A stretch of DNA of 64,000 bases from Psychromonas sp. L1A2 (GCF_009828855.1 NZ_WUAG01000001.1:1922001-1986000), one strand, 5' to 3'; shown: positions 1 to 9,609, counted from the first letter of the stretch. The notes: generated by a model from the letters alone, not told the origin. Program-made: numbers and translations.

Positions 1-803
1 TGTGAATTTAATATCGCTTTTTCAAGAAAATAGGGATAAAGCTGTAAGCGAACTGACATACTGGTTAATGCTTCCGCTGTATTTTTTTCATAGAAACGAT
101 GGGCTCGGTAATATGACCTTAAAAAATGGGCTATTTGTTGTTCTTTTTCTAGATATAAATCACCACGTACAACTAATACATTAATAATAGGTAGGCCTAA
201 TGCAGTTGAGTTAATTAACTCGCGCGCACCTAATGCTAATAATTGCTGTTTTACAGGCTCTCTAACAATTAAAGCATCAATATTCCCTTTCAAGTAAGCA
301 TCTTTTACTTCATTTTGTTTTACTTCATGCAGTTGTACTGTTTGATTATTTAAGTCCGTTAACGTAAACACTTCATCAAGTAACAATGCACCTGAAGCTT
401 TATTTTCATAGCCAATTGAATGCCACTTTAAGTCTTCTAGTGTCTTAATTTCAGGTTTTGCCATTAATGCATCACCACCTTTTGAACGATCGATTACTGA
501 TATTATTTTTAAATCGATTCCTAGCGCCACTAACGTCAAAACTTCATCTAATGATAGAAATGCAACATCTAGTTTAGCTGTTTGAAAAGCTTGAATAACA
601 CTTGTTGATGAAGTGAGCTCTAATAATGAATAGTTATCTTTATTTAAATAGCCTAATTCATTCGCTAAAAAAGCAAATTCAAAATTAGGCCAAGGGGCTG
701 CACCTATAGTTAAAGGTTTTTGATATGGAGTACAGCTCATTACAGATAAAAAAAGAGAGACTGCAGTTATCGTTTTAAGGAATTTATTAATACAAAGATT
801 CAT
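1..803 (-). CDS. ABC-type (NMT1/TauA-like) substrate-binding lipoprotein, 3' end outside window
   Basis: The frame reads from ATG at 803 to the window edge without a stop, about 267 residues, so the C-terminus is missing. The N-terminus is a lipoprotein signal: a hydrophobic stretch ending in S-V-M-S-C, with Cys24 as likely lipidation site. The mature part starts with 'PLTIGAAPWPNFEFAFLA', the pattern of periplasmic binding proteins of the nitrate/sulfonate/thiamine-precursor (NMT1/TauA) type, and later has 'LDVAFLSLDEVL' and 'GNIDALIVREP', both typical of that fold. No permease or ATPase lies to its right, so partners, if any, are outside the window. The ligand cannot be named. It could instead feed a signalling protein, as orphan lipoproteins of this family sometimes do. 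Confidence 0.75.
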   Translation of the reverse strand, partial: MNLCINKFLKTITAVSLFLSVMSCTPYQKPLTIGAAPWPNFEFAFLANELGYLNKDNYSLLELTSSTSVIQAFQTAKLDVAFLSLDEVLTLVALGIDLKIISVIDRSKGGDALMAKPEIKTLEDLKWHSIGYENKASGALLLDEVFTLTDLNNQTVQLHEVKQNEVKDAYLKGNIDALIVREPVKQQLLALGARELINSTALGLPIINVLVVRGDLYLEKEQQIAHFLRSYYRAHRFYEKNTAEALTSMSVRLQLYPYFLEKAILNS

Positions 804-864
804 AACTAGCTAGCAATACAGATGTTAATAAGAGGTTAATTGATTTTACAGAGTTAAGCAGATA

Positions 865-900
865 AAAAAATAGCATGTAGGAATATACATGCTATTTTTT
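865..900. terminator. Bidirectional intrinsic terminator between htpX and the lipoprotein gene
   Basis: A 15-base arm (A-run then TAGCATGTA) at 865-879 is mirrored at 886-900 (TACATGCTA then T-run) around a 6-base loop. On the minus strand it lies just past the htpX stop and ends in a run of U. The A-run on the other side would let it work in both directions. Confidence 0.85.
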
Positions 901-928
901 GAGTTATTGAGAGTTAAATGACTTAAAT

Positions 929-1804
929 TTACATCATTTGGCTATTTTGTAAGGCTTTAATACGATCCTCTAATGGTGGATGCGACATAAATAAGCTACT
1001 TTTCTTTTTCCCCGAAATACCAAATGCCATCAAGCTCCCTTCAAGTTTAGGTTCAGATGTCATTTGAAGGCGTTTCAGTGCTGCAATCATTTTCGCTTTA
1101 CCGACCAATGAAGCAGATCCTGAATCGGCACTAAACTCACGTTTTCTTGAGTAATACATAACAATCGTACTCGCTAAAATACCGAACACCATTTCTAAAG
1201 CAAAAACGATAATAAAATACGAAAAACCTCGACCGGAATCATTATCGTTATTACCACGCATAGCATTATCAATAAACCCACCAATAACACGTGCTAAGAA
1301 GATCACAAATGTATTAACAACGCCTTGTATAAGTGCAAGTGTCACCATGTCACCATTCGCAATATGGCTAACTTCATGAGCTAAAACGGCTTCAGCTTCA
1401 TCTTGTGTCATTTGTTCAAGTAAACCTGTACTCACTGCAACCAGCGCACTGTTCTTTTTCATACCCGTTGCAAAGGCATTCATATCTTGAGCTTGATAAA
1501 TTGCAACTTCTGGCATGTTTATACCGACTTTATCGGCTTGTTTTTTAACTGTTTCTAATAACCAGCGTTCAGTTGCGTTACTTGGGGTCGTTATAACAAC
1601 TGCACCTGTACTTCTTTTCGCCATCCATTTAGATATTGCTAAAGAAATAAATGAACCACCAAAACCAAAAACAGTGGCTAGTATTAATAAACCACCAATG
1701 CTTCTAGAGTCCATTCCTGTGACAGAAAAAACAATACTTAAGACAATGCCTAACACTAATACAACAGCTAGGTTAGTTAATAGAAATAATGCAATACGTT
1801 TCAT
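929..1804 (-). CDS. htpX: HtpX, inner-membrane zinc metalloprotease (M48B)
   Basis: HtpX is an inner-membrane quality-control protease that works alongside FtsH on damaged membrane proteins. The 291-residue product starts '[16 protein letters not shown]', almost the E. coli start. It has two N-terminal membrane segments (about 4-28 and 35-57), the HEVSH zinc motif at 143-147, two further hydrophobic segments and a downstream 'REFSAD' supplying the third ligand. The frame is open 12 codons further upstream, but ATG at 1804 is preferred: GAGG sits 7 bases before it and the upstream extension is not HtpX-like. In E. coli the gene belongs to the Cpx envelope-stress regulon; I saw no clear CpxR box here. 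Confidence 0.95.
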   Translation of the reverse strand: MKRIALFLLTNLAVVLVLGIVLSIVFSVTGMDSRSIGGLLILATVFGFGGSFISLAISKWMAKRSTGAVVITTPSNATERWLLETVKKQADKVGINMPEVAIYQAQDMNAFATGMKKNSALVAVSTGLLEQMTQDEAEAVLAHEVSHIANGDMVTLALIQGVVNTFVIFLARVIGGFIDNAMRGNNDNDSGRGFSYFIIVFALEMVFGILASTIVMYYSRKREFSADSGSASLVGKAKMIAALKRLQMTSEPKLEGSLMAFGISGKKKSSLFMSHPPLEDRIKALQNSQMM

Positions 1805-1965
1805 ATAAACCTCAACTAATAAATAATAATATTTCGACATAATATGACTTTATTGTAAAGATGCAAGTAAATAATCAATAAAATTTACCAGTTCAATAAG
1901 TCTAATTTGCACCCTTGAGAATCTACCGTTACAATCCCCTGACTTTTATTATTTAAGGAATTATC

Positions 1966-2247
1966 ATGGCTTTAGCTCAAGCACGTCACATTTTAGTAAG
2001 TTCAGAAGAACAATGTCTAACATTAAAAAGCGACATAGAATCAGGAACTGATTTTGCATCAGTTGCTAAACAACACTCTTCATGCCCTTCTGGTGCACAA
2101 GGTGGAGATTTAGGTGAATTTGGTCCAGGAATGATGGTTCCTGAGTTCGATAAAGTCGTATTTTCTGCGCCAATTGGTGAAGTACAAGGCCCAGTAAAAA
2201 CTCAATTTGGTTATCATTTACTAGAAGTAACTAAACGTAACGATTAA
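1966..2247 (+). CDS. ppiC: PpiC, small parvulin-type peptidyl-prolyl isomerase
   Basis: This 93-residue protein is a single parvulin domain with no signal peptide, so it acts in the cytoplasm. It begins 'ALAQARHILVSSEEQC', has the family core 'FASVAKQHSSCPSGAQGGDLGEFGPGMMVPEF' in shortened form around residues 31-65 and ends 'FGYHLLEVTKRND', as in E. coli PpiC (93 residues). Family members catalyse cis-trans isomerisation of peptide bonds before proline. AAGGAA lies 7-8 bases before the ATG, and a strong terminator follows at once, so the gene is monocistronic. It is divergent from htpX. Confidence 0.95.
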   Translation: MALAQARHILVSSEEQCLTLKSDIESGTDFASVAKQHSSCPSGAQGGDLGEFGPGMMVPEFDKVVFSAPIGEVQGPVKTQFGYHLLEVTKRND

Positions 2248-2263
2248 TTTTTTGTCGTAAACT

Positions 2264-2291
2264 AAAAAACCGCTCAAAGAGCGGTTTTTTT
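2264..2291 (+). terminator. Intrinsic terminator of ppiC
   Basis: An A-run and ACCGCTC, a 3-base loop, then GAGCGGT and a run of eight T: a canonical rho-independent terminator 17 bases after the ppiC stop. Confidence 0.92.
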
Positions 2292-2639
2292 ATGTTAAAA
2301 ATAGAAATTACAGTAATACTAATCCTATTCATTAACTGTTCTATTGTACTTGTTAAACGGATTAATTCTTCGTTGTAGGTTTTGTTAAGGGAGTCACCAT
2401 TTAAGTATTAACATCTTTAGATTAATTACCCAACAGACGATTAAGGAAGTTAATCTTCGAAAGTCCTCCACTTATACTCTAGACTAAACCATTTCTCCTA
2501 TACAAAATTTAGGTCATATATTTAATATAATGGATACAATTACAACTTAAGTTCTTTTAGATATCAATATCACTTATAAATATCACTTATAAATAACCAA
2601 ACAGTATCGAATTACTTATCGAAAGTTGAGGTTCTAGTG
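2292..2639. other. Intergenic stretch without a gene
   Basis: About 350 AT-rich bases between ppiC and the 3' end of zapC. I see no open frame with a ribosome site. There is a direct repeat of 14 bases (ATATCACTTATAAA family) at about 2566-2594. A U-rich terminator for the incoming zapC transcript is not obvious. Confidence 0.6.
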
Positions 2640-3194
2640 TTACCCTGCATTTTGAAAAGATATCCATTCTTGTGGTTGAGGCTGTAAACATGGAGTCAAT
2701 TTATCTACTGTTACTTTGATGATTTGAAACTGTTTAAAGGTTTTATTATTTGGAAATAGATGGCTTTCATCAAATAACATACATAAACAAAAGTTATCTT
2801 GTTGCTCTAACACCATATATTTTGCAGACTCAAGGTCACCTGTCGTTATCAACATAGCTAATTCGCCATTATCAAATTGCTCTTTAGGCTCTTCTGATGC
2901 TTGAAATAACCAACTTTTAGGCATAATTGGTTTATGAAAAATGTCGATTGCTAAGAGGTGTAATATTATTTTACAACGTAAAAACTCTTCGAAATGGCTT
3001 AATGATTCACTTTCAAATAATTCAATATAACGAGTAACGTCTTCAACAGTAAAGGAGAGTGTTTGACTCTCACATAAACGCAACATATTTGATTCATATA
3101 CGATAGGAATAGTGCGTTCGAGACCCACAACAGATAACTTACCTTGTTGATGATCAAAGACCCATTGCCATTGTGCTTTTGGAATAAAATCCAT
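2640..3194 (-). CDS. zapC: ZapC, FtsZ-ring stabilising cell-division protein
   Basis: The 184-residue product matches ZapC in length and landmarks: an N-terminal 'KAQWQWVFDHQQGKLSV' like the 'NWRWYYDEEHDRM' start of the E. coli protein, 'IMPKSWLF' in the middle (E. coli 'QMPKSWHF') and a C-terminal 'KVTVDKLTPCLQP'. ZapC binds FtsZ and promotes lateral bundling of protofilaments. Gene order supports the call: zapC follows pyrD in enterics, and here it lies 150 bases downstream of pyrD on the same strand. ATG at 3194 has GGGGAAAA six bases ahead; a GTG one codon upstream (3197) is an alternative start. Confidence 0.85.
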   Translation of the reverse strand: MDFIPKAQWQWVFDHQQGKLSVVGLERTIPIVYESNMLRLCESQTLSFTVEDVTRYIELFESESLSHFEEFLRCKIILHLLAIDIFHKPIMPKSWLFQASEEPKEQFDNGELAMLITTGDLESAKYMVLEQQDNFCLCMLFDESHLFPNNKTFKQFQIIKVTVDKLTPCLQPQPQEWISFQNAG

Positions 3195-3347
3195 CACTTT
3201 TCCCCGTTTAAAATCATTTTATTTGTGTACAGTTTTACTGTTTTGTCTGTGTACTATTGTTTTTTAAATCACTATATTGTTATATTTTTCCATGAATCTA
3301 GTTATGTTTACGTGCATCTATTTACAATAGTTGCGAGTTAGTCGATT

Positions 3348-4358
3348 TTAAATATGATTTACAATATTTTTTACTAATGGCGGCCCTTGGTAGATAAAAC
3401 CAGAGTATATTTGTACTAGGCTAGCACCCGCTGCAATTTTTTCTTTAGCAGCAATCACACTATCGATACCACCGACACCAATAATTGGTATTTCACCTTT
3501 CAAATGTTGTGAAAATTTAGCGATAACTGCAGTGCTTTTACTCTGTACAGGACGGCCACTTAAACCACCTGCCTCGGAAGCATGAGACATGCCTTTAATT
3601 ATTTCACGATCAAGTGTTGTATTAGTTGCGATTAATCCATCTATTTTATATTTTAGTAAAGATTGAGCAATTGACTCAATTTCTTCATCACTTAAATCTG
3701 GAGCCACTTTTAAAGCAATAGGAACATATTTATCGTGTTTTTTAGCAAGTGCTTGTTGGCGTTCTTTTAATGAAGATAATAAATCATCTAGTGCTTCGCC
3801 ATACTGTAAAGAACGTAATCCAGGTGTATTTGGCGATGAAATGTTGACGGCTATATAACCTGCGTGAGGGTAAACCTTTTCCATACAAATGATGTAATCT
3901 TCTTTACCTTGTTCAACAGGTGTATTGATGTTTTTACCAATATTAATACCAATCACGCCTTTGAAATTACTACTTTTTACATTTTCAATGAGATTATCAA
4001 CACCATCATTATTGAATCCCATTCTATTAATGATCCCTTCGCCTTCTAATACACGAAATATACGTGGTGAAGGGTTACCAGGTTGTCCAACAGGTGTTAC
4101 GGTACCAACTTCGATATGTCCAAAGCCCATCGCACCAAAAGCGTCAATACATTCAGCATTCTTATCTAAGCCTGCCGCTAACCCCAATGAATTAGGAAAA
4201 GTTAATCCCATCACCTGTACTGGACGTTGCTGTACTTTTTGACGGTAAAAAAGGTCTAACACGGTACCGTGAGTTAATTTCAACTGCTTGATTGAAAGAT
4301 CGTGCGCTTTTTCTGGATTCATTTTGAATAAAAAACTACGCATAATTCGATATAACAT
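3348..4358 (-). CDS. pyrD: PyrD, quinone-dependent (class 2) dihydroorotate dehydrogenase
   Basis: PyrD oxidises dihydroorotate to orotate in UMP synthesis and passes electrons to membrane quinones. At 336 residues it has exactly the E. coli length. The amphipathic N-terminus ('[20 protein letters not shown]') is the membrane-contact helix pair of class 2 enzymes. Flavin and substrate motifs are present: '[11 protein letters not shown]' near 59-69, 'NRMGFNNDG' near 111-119 and '[12 protein letters not shown]', which places the catalytic Ser at 175 as in E. coli. Expected glycine-rich FMN phosphate loops near the C-terminus ('IGVGGI') are also there. It forms a conserved pair with zapC. Confidence 0.97.
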   Translation of the reverse strand: MLYRIMRSFLFKMNPEKAHDLSIKQLKLTHGTVLDLFYRQKVQQRPVQVMGLTFPNSLGLAAGLDKNAECIDAFGAMGFGHIEVGTVTPVGQPGNPSPRIFRVLEGEGIINRMGFNNDGVDNLIENVKSSNFKGVIGINIGKNINTPVEQGKEDYIICMEKVYPHAGYIAVNISSPNTPGLRSLQYGEALDDLLSSLKERQQALAKKHDKYVPIALKVAPDLSDEEIESIAQSLLKYKIDGLIATNTTLDREIIKGMSHASEAGGLSGRPVQSKSTAVIAKFSQHLKGEIPIIGVGGIDSVIAAKEKIAAGASLVQIYSGFIYQGPPLVKNIVNHI

Positions 4359-4996
4359 AATAAGACCTTATTTAAATGGGCATTGCCGAATGAATTTTAC
4401 GCTATTGTATAGAAAAAGCGTAAAAATCAATACTGTAATAATAACAAAAGCTTAAAAAACCAAGTATATCATTATCTGTCATTATCATCACAATAGAGAG
4501 TAATAAATAAGCGAGATAAATGGACTAGCGCTATAAACTGATTAATCAGATTATGATTGATGTAGGAAGAGAATTTAAATAACCTCTATTTTGGCTAATG
4601 AAAGCGGAATTACAATTAAATTCATAAGGTTATATTACAGCTTATACAGTGCCGTTAATTTTGCGTAGTTCAAGACGAATTATTGAAGCAATAACGGGTT
4701 ATTGAGAGATAATTTAACGCAGAAACCCGCTAAAATAGCGATGTTGTATCGCTTTGCTTATCTAGAACTTAGGTTGAATAGGTTAAATAAAGGCGATATT
4801 TCAAGAATTAGTATTAAATTCTTAAAATAGAACTATAAAAATTAAGGTTAATAAGGTTAATTAAATAAATCATGGATTTAAAAAATTTATTAACCTAACT
4901 AGGGCGACTGAATTCAGTTGACCAGTTCACAGACTATTTATATTGCTATATGTGTATTCATTATTTAGCTATTGAGTACTTAGCATTTATAATTTC
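4359..4996. other. Long non-coding stretch upstream of pyrD
   Basis: About 640 AT-rich bases without a convincing gene. Bases about 4661-4730 run from TTGCGTAGTTC to TTAACGCAG. That layout resembles the edge sequences of the repeat-like region at 31.18 kb, so this may be a worn dispersed repeat. Several TAAGGTTAAT-like words occur at 4840-4860. The pyrD promoter should lie near 4370-4440, but no clear -35/-10 pair stands out. Confidence 0.45.
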
Positions 4997-5803
4997 TTAT
5001 TCAATAATTAATGAAGGATATTTATGGATACGAACTCTCCACCCTTTTAACCATTGAATTTCATCTCTTGGTGCATTTTTAACACGTCTAGTAAGCATTT
5101 CATCAGCGGCTAAAGCAAAACTTAATAGTACATTATTTGATTGCTCAGGCATCGCTAATAACACTTGCTTTAATCCCCAACCATAACCCTGATATTGCTC
5201 ATTAGTTGCAATACCTTCACCTTTAAAATTAACATAATCTAACAATACAAAGATGCCTTCAGGTGTTGACGTTAACAATCTTAAGTTTTTGTTGATCTTG
5301 ATTTTTTGAATGTCATTACTGGATTTTAAAATGGCAGGTATACCACGCTCTAAGCGTTTAATAATAAATCTAGCTTGTAAACCAACAGTTGAATGAAGCA
5401 GTGCTCTTAGCTGTTTTAATTGAGCACTTTCAAACGCGTCATAAAACATTTCTCTGCTTTTCCATGGAGCAATCTGTGTTTCTATTAACCATTGTGGAAC
5501 GTCAATATTATTCTCTATCAGATAGTTTAATAACTGAGGAAATTGTTCAATATAAGGGCCTTTTTTTGACGTTGGATACCAGATAAAATGCCCTATTCCC
5601 AATGATGGAAAGTCTTCCTTCTTATTCCATACCGTAAGAAATTCAGTTTTACCTGCCCCTTCGTTCTGCCAAATAAGAGTAGCGAGTGTATTAGTTTGTT
5701 TATCTGATAGGTTAATCGGGTAATTCTGCGCAGAAACATGATTAAAAAGAAGGGAAAATAATAGAGTTGTTATTGAAAGTGTTGAAAAAATAATACGTGA
5801 CAT
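4997..5803 (-). CDS. Exported protein with a lysozyme-like N-terminal pattern, function unknown
   Basis: I do not recognise a named family. From ATG at 5803 (AGG 7 bases ahead) the product is 268 residues with a clear signal peptide: hydrophobic residues 4-20 and a likely cleavage after V-S-A (25). The mature N-terminus reads 'LIWQNEGAGKTEFLTVWNK' with Glu48, followed by 'SLGIGHFIWYP' (68-77). This resembles the catalytic-Glu and G-x-G-H region of lysozyme-like (GH24-type) folds, but the rest is not recognisable. The C-terminal half is rich in Leu, Lys and Arg. A periplasmic peptidoglycan-related role is only an inference. The frame is open a few codons upstream from a TTG, which lacks a better ribosome site. 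Confidence 0.65.
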   Translation of the reverse strand: MSRIIFSTLSITTLLFSLLFNHVSAQNYPINLSDKQTNTLATLIWQNEGAGKTEFLTVWNKKEDFPSLGIGHFIWYPTSKKGPYIEQFPQLLNYLIENNIDVPQWLIETQIAPWKSREMFYDAFESAQLKQLRALLHSTVGLQARFIIKRLERGIPAILKSSNDIQKIKINKNLRLLTSTPEGIFVLLDYVNFKGEGIATNEQYQGYGWGLKQVLLAMPEQSNNVLLSFALAADEMLTRRVKNAPRDEIQWLKGWRVRIHKYPSLIIE

Positions 5804-5863
5804 AGCGAAACCTGAATCATCCAAATGAAGTGAATAGACGTCTAGGAGGTTGAAAGGTTCATT

Positions 5864-6166
5864 TTAAACGACGAAATGAAAACTCATACTTTCAATTAAT
5901 TGATCACGCCTTTCTTGTGTTGCAACTTGTTGATAAGCGTCTAGTGCTCCGCGTCCTTTTGCAGAAGGCTGATCATAACCTAACGTATCATTTATAGACT
6001 CTTCTTGTTGCGATGAAAGCACTAAAGAAAATTCAGTGCTATCCGCTTTTTTCGTGACAGGGGAAACTTCGCTAACGTGTGGCGCATTATCATTCTTTTT
6101 AACCTGTGACACATTACCCGTATTAATGGGGATATTTGTCATCGATATATTATTATAAATGGCCAT
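5864..6166 (-). CDS. Small conserved-looking protein downstream of tsaB
   Basis: A 100-residue protein with a polar, disordered N-terminal two-thirds rich in Ser, Thr, Asn and Val, and a compact C-terminal helix 'GRGALDAYQQVATQERRDQLIESM'-like (about 72-95, given here in shortened form). The helix looks like the most constrained part. It follows tsaB by about 50 bases on the same strand and is probably cotranscribed with it. No signal peptide or membrane segment is visible. No function can be assigned. Confidence 0.6.
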   Translation of the reverse strand: MAIYNNISMTNIPINTGNVSQVKKNDNAPHVSEVSPVTKKADSTEFSLVLSSQQEESINDTLGYDQPSAKGRGALDAYQQVATQERRDQLIESMSFHFVV

Positions 6167-6219
6167 TTGTAAGTTGTTTTTTCCTAATCACATATTAATT
6201 ATGTCTTTATTATAGACAA

Positions 6220-6939
6220 TTATTCTCTTCCTGGAAGCTTTTTCCATGTCACTGTGTCACGTAAATAAACAGGTATCGCTAATTCAGGCTCTACTGCTTT
6301 ATCGTTTTCAATTAATAATGATGCTGAATTAAGCATAAATTCGGCACTTGGATAAAGAATATCAGATACAGAACATGTTTGATAAAAAGCTATTAATTCA
6401 GGGTACGCAGCCCAACCAGTACCAACTAGTTGACTACTTTGTTGGATGATAATGCCGTTATTTTGTTGCTGATCTATTAATTCTTCAGGCTTTATGACAA
6501 CTTCTTTATCCTGTAAAACCATGACACCATTTTCATTAATATAATGTGCAAAGTAAACTTCTCCCATTCGTGCATCGATAGCAGCATAAACACTGTTACA
6601 GTCTTTATCACTGTGTAATGCTTGTTGTGCCATTGCTTGTAAAGTCGAAATTCCCACCATCTTTTTTTCTAAACCAAATGCTAACCCTTGCGCAATACTG
6701 ATTCCTATACGCACACCAGTAAAGCTACCAGGGCCTTGCCCGTATGCAATCACATCAATATCTGCCAAGGTTAACTTAGCTTCTTTAACGACCTCATCAA
6801 CGGTTGGTAAGATTTTCTGTGTATGTTCTCTTGGAGCGAACATAAAACGTTGATAAGTAGTCGCGTCTTTTGTTAATAACGCAACTGAGCAAGCTTCTGT
6901 TGAAGAATCAATGCACAGAATATTTAATGAAGATGACAT
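6220..6939 (-). CDS. tsaB: TsaB, partner subunit for tRNA t6A37 synthesis
   Basis: TsaB joins TsaD and TsaE to place threonylcarbamoyl on A37 of ANN-decoding tRNAs. It is a catalytically inactive ASKHA-fold relative of TsaD. The 239-residue product shows 'ILCIDSSTEACSVALL' (8-23), 'PREHTQKILPTVDEVV', 'DVIAYGQGPGSFTGVRIGIS' and 'YAAIDARMGEVYFA', all hallmarks of YeaZ/TsaB. AGGCGA lies about 8 bases before ATG at 6939. It lies downstream of yoaA on the same strand, the same pairing as in E. coli (yoaA-yeaZ). Confidence 0.96.
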   Translation of the reverse strand: MSSSLNILCIDSSTEACSVALLTKDATTYQRFMFAPREHTQKILPTVDEVVKEAKLTLADIDVIAYGQGPGSFTGVRIGISIAQGLAFGLEKKMVGISTLQAMAQQALHSDKDCNSVYAAIDARMGEVYFAHYINENGVMVLQDKEVVIKPEELIDQQQNNGIIIQQSSQLVGTGWAAYPELIAFYQTCSVSDILYPSAEFMLNSASLLIENDKAVEPELAIPVYLRDTVTWKKLPGRE

Positions 6940-7037
6940 AAATCGCCTATTTAATGAGAGTTATAAGTTTTTATTAATGATATTTACCGTCATTGGGTGT
7001 TTTCATTAATGCTTACTGAATATTTTATTCGATCTGA

Positions 7038-8960
7038 TTAATCAATTAAAGTCAGAAAATCGATGGCTTTATTGAGGTCTCGTGTACGAGGCATGCAAGG
7101 TAAACTATTCAGAAACAGATTGCCATATTTACGGCTGACTAATCTTGTATCACAGACGATTAGTACGCCTTTATCTTGCTCCGCACGAATTAAACGACCA
7201 ACCCCTTGTTTAAGCGTAATAACAGCTTGCGGTAATTGCACATCAAAAAAGGGATCACCTCCTTTTAACTCAGCATCCTCCATGCGTGCTTTTAATAACG
7301 GCTCTTCAGGAGAGGTAAAAGGAATTTTATCAATAATGACACAGGACAAGGTTTGTCCTCTAACATCAACACCTTCCCAAAAGCTACCTGTTGCAACTAA
7401 AAGTGCATTACCGTGACTGATGAACTCATCAAGTAGAGCTTGTTTACTTTTTTCTCCCTGTAAAAGAACAGGTAACGTTAATGATTCTCTAAACGCTTGT
7501 GCAAGTTGATTCATCATTGAATGACTAGTGCAAAGAAAGAAACAGCGCCCTTTACTGGCTTTTATTACTGGGGTTAATGCTTCTACTAATTTAATGGCTA
7601 ACCCAGGAGTGCCAGGTTCAGGTAATAACCTTGGAACAACAAATAAGCTTTGTTTAGCATAATCAAATGGACTATTGAGTTGTAAACAATCTGAGTTAGT
7701 TAAGCCTAATAGCTGCGTAAAATGTTTAAACTCCCCTTTCACTGATAAAGTAGCAGAGGTAAATATCCAACTTGCTTGTTTTTTCTGACATTCAGTTTGA
7801 AAGCGCGTTGCGACACTCAATGGGGTAATATTCAATGAAAAGTGTTGTTTTGTACATTCGTACCAATAACTAAAGCCACTTTCCTGGACATTATTTAATC
7901 TTTCAAATAATAAGCTGTATTGGTTAATTTTCTCAAAAGCATGATCTAATACTTCACTCTTACCTAGGCGCTCTGTTACTACTTGTTTTAGGAATGTCAG
8001 TACTTGTCTTAGACGGGTTACATGCATTTGCATCGCACGATCTTTACTTTTATCTCGCCAGCTTCCCGACCCTTTTTCCATCGCAAATGCTAGTCTGAAA
8101 TCTAATGATGCGGCTCTAAGTTGTTCTGCTGCTTTTGCCATTTGTTTAGCTTCTTTTAGTTCCGTTCGATACACAAAATCGATTTCTTTAGCTAACTCGG
8201 TTAATTGTTTACTTGAAAAAACTTCACCAAAATATTGGCTGGCGATATCGGGTAATTGATGTGCTTCATCAAATACATAAGTATCAGCCTCTGGAATTAA
8301 CTTACCAAAACCAGTTTCTTTAACGGCAAGATCGGCAAAAAATAAATGGTGATTAATAACAATAACATCCGCATCCATGGCTTTATTTCTTGCTTTCACG
8401 ACAAAGCAATCTTCATAACTAGGACATTCTCGACCTAAGCAATTATCGTTAGTACTGGTAATAGAAGGAATGATCAAAGCATCTTCAGGTAAATTATCTA
8501 CTTCTGCTATATCACCTGTTGCAGTACTCACTGACCAGTCTTTAATGGTGACTAATTCAGTATGTAAATTAGGTTGTTTAAATCGGGTTTCTAACATGTA
8601 ACGATTTAAACGTTCAGTACATAGGTAATTACTACGTCCCTTTAATAACGTACAAAGCCCAGTAAAATTTGTTGCTTTAAGTAATAAAGGTAAGTCTTTT
8701 AAGTAAAGTTGTTCTTGGAGTGCTTTACTTCCTGTCGATATAATTAACTTTTGGCCCAAGCTTTTATCTAAATTTAACAACGCTGGAGCCAAATAAGCAA
8801 AAGTTTTACCTGTCCCGGTCTCTGCTTCAACCACTAATGATGATTTTTTTTTAATGGCTAAGTCAACGGATTCTGCCATTTTGACCTGTGCTTCTCGTCC
8901 TCTGAAGTGAGGAATGAGTTCTGCGAGTGCACCTGTTGAGGAAAAGAATGAAGCAATCAA
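7038..8960 (-). CDS. yoaA: YoaA, XPD/DinG-type iron-sulphur DNA helicase
   Basis: YoaA is a superfamily 2, 5'-3' Fe-S helicase that in E. coli works with the clamp-loader subunit HolC on damaged forks. Visible parts: Walker A 'EAETGTGKT' (45-53); the four-cysteine Fe-S region with 'NYLC' and then 'CLGRECPSYEDC'; the Walker B 'FDEAHQL' motif; and C-terminal 'GVGRLIR' (motif VI). The 640-residue length fits. The start is unusual: the only in-frame candidates after a TAA are TTG at 8960 (AAGAG about 10 bases ahead) and a preceding ATT; there is no ATG. The N-terminus aligns with E. coli YoaA, so TTG is chosen. Confidence 0.93.
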   Translation of the reverse strand: MIASFFSSTGALAELIPHFRGREAQVKMAESVDLAIKKKSSLVVEAETGTGKTFAYLAPALLNLDKSLGQKLIISTGSKALQEQLYLKDLPLLLKATNFTGLCTLLKGRSNYLCTERLNRYMLETRFKQPNLHTELVTIKDWSVSTATGDIAEVDNLPEDALIIPSITSTNDNCLGRECPSYEDCFVVKARNKAMDADVIVINHHLFFADLAVKETGFGKLIPEADTYVFDEAHQLPDIASQYFGEVFSSKQLTELAKEIDFVYRTELKEAKQMAKAAEQLRAASLDFRLAFAMEKGSGSWRDKSKDRAMQMHVTRLRQVLTFLKQVVTERLGKSEVLDHAFEKINQYSLLFERLNNVQESGFSYWYECTKQHFSLNITPLSVATRFQTECQKKQASWIFTSATLSVKGEFKHFTQLLGLTNSDCLQLNSPFDYAKQSLFVVPRLLPEPGTPGLAIKLVEALTPVIKASKGRCFFLCTSHSMMNQLAQAFRESLTLPVLLQGEKSKQALLDEFISHGNALLVATGSFWEGVDVRGQTLSCVIIDKIPFTSPEEPLLKARMEDAELKGGDPFFDVQLPQAVITLKQGVGRLIRAEQDKGVLIVCDTRLVSRKYGNLFLNSLPCMPRTRDLNKAIDFLTLID

Positions 8961-9207
8961 GTTAATAAACTCTTAAGTTAGGTAATTACATTTTAATAAA
9001 ACGCTTGATTCATTACTGCCACAAATTGAAGATTTATCTCATATTAATTATTTGCAATATGAATAAATGATCATTTTATTTGCGCCACATCAGAATCGAT
9101 GAAAAATTGAAATGCTATAAATAATTAATATTCTACGTTAATTAATAGAAACTGGACATGAGTTAGTTCTCTATAATTACAGAGTTATCCAAAAGAGAGG
9201 CATAAAC
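8961..9207. promoter_or_regulatory. Divergent yoaA/ygbA-like spacer with two inverted repeats
   Basis: Two palindromic words stand out upstream of the YgbA-like gene: CATATT-N10-AATATG at 9040-9061 and AAATGATCATTT at 9065-9076. In E. coli ygbA is controlled by the nitric-oxide repressor NsrR, whose sites are AT-rich dyads. Neither dyad here is a clear NsrR box, so they are listed only as candidate operators. Confidence 0.3.
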
Positions 9208-9609
9208 ATGAATACCAGACACCAATTATTGCAAAACAAATCAAATTTACTCTCTGGAAAATTAGCAACAGAATTAAAAACAATTACATTAATGACTGGG
9301 ATATATTGTCAAACACATCACCAAGATCTGAACTGTACAGGTTGCCAGTCTTTAATCTCCCATGCAGAGAAAAAACTAGATCGATGTGTTTACGGTCAAG
9401 ACAAACCTGCTTGTAAGGATTGTCCAATTCATTGTTATAAGCCTATTTATAGGGAGCAAACTAAAGTGATTATGAAATATGCAGGCCCTAAGATGCTTTT
9501 TAAACATCCTATTTTAACAATTATTCATTTAATGAAAGGAAGGAAAAAATTTCCTAATAAAATACCGGTAGGATTATCAAATCAACAAAAACGTAAAAAT
9601 ATTAAATAG
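9208..9609 (+). CDS. ygbA: YgbA-like, nitrous oxide-stimulated promoter family protein
   Basis: A 133-residue cysteine-rich protein. Cysteines occur at about 34, 43, 46, 60, 69, 72 and 76 ('GIYCQTHH', 'LNCTGCQ', 'DRCVYG', 'PACKDCPIHCY'), the pattern I associate with the YgbA_NO family. It suggests a bound metal or Fe-S centre. In E. coli ygbA belongs to the NsrR nitric-oxide regulon and supports recovery from nitrosative stress; its biochemistry is poorly known. The C-terminal third is basic (K/R-rich). AGAGAGG lies 7-8 bases before ATG. The 3' end overlaps a convergent small gene by 8 bases. Confidence 0.75.
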   Translation: MNTRHQLLQNKSNLLSGKLATELKTITLMTGIYCQTHHQDLNCTGCQSLISHAEKKLDRCVYGQDKPACKDCPIHCYKPIYREQTKVIMKYAGPKMLFKHPILTIIHLMKGRKKFPNKIPVGLSNQQKRKNIK

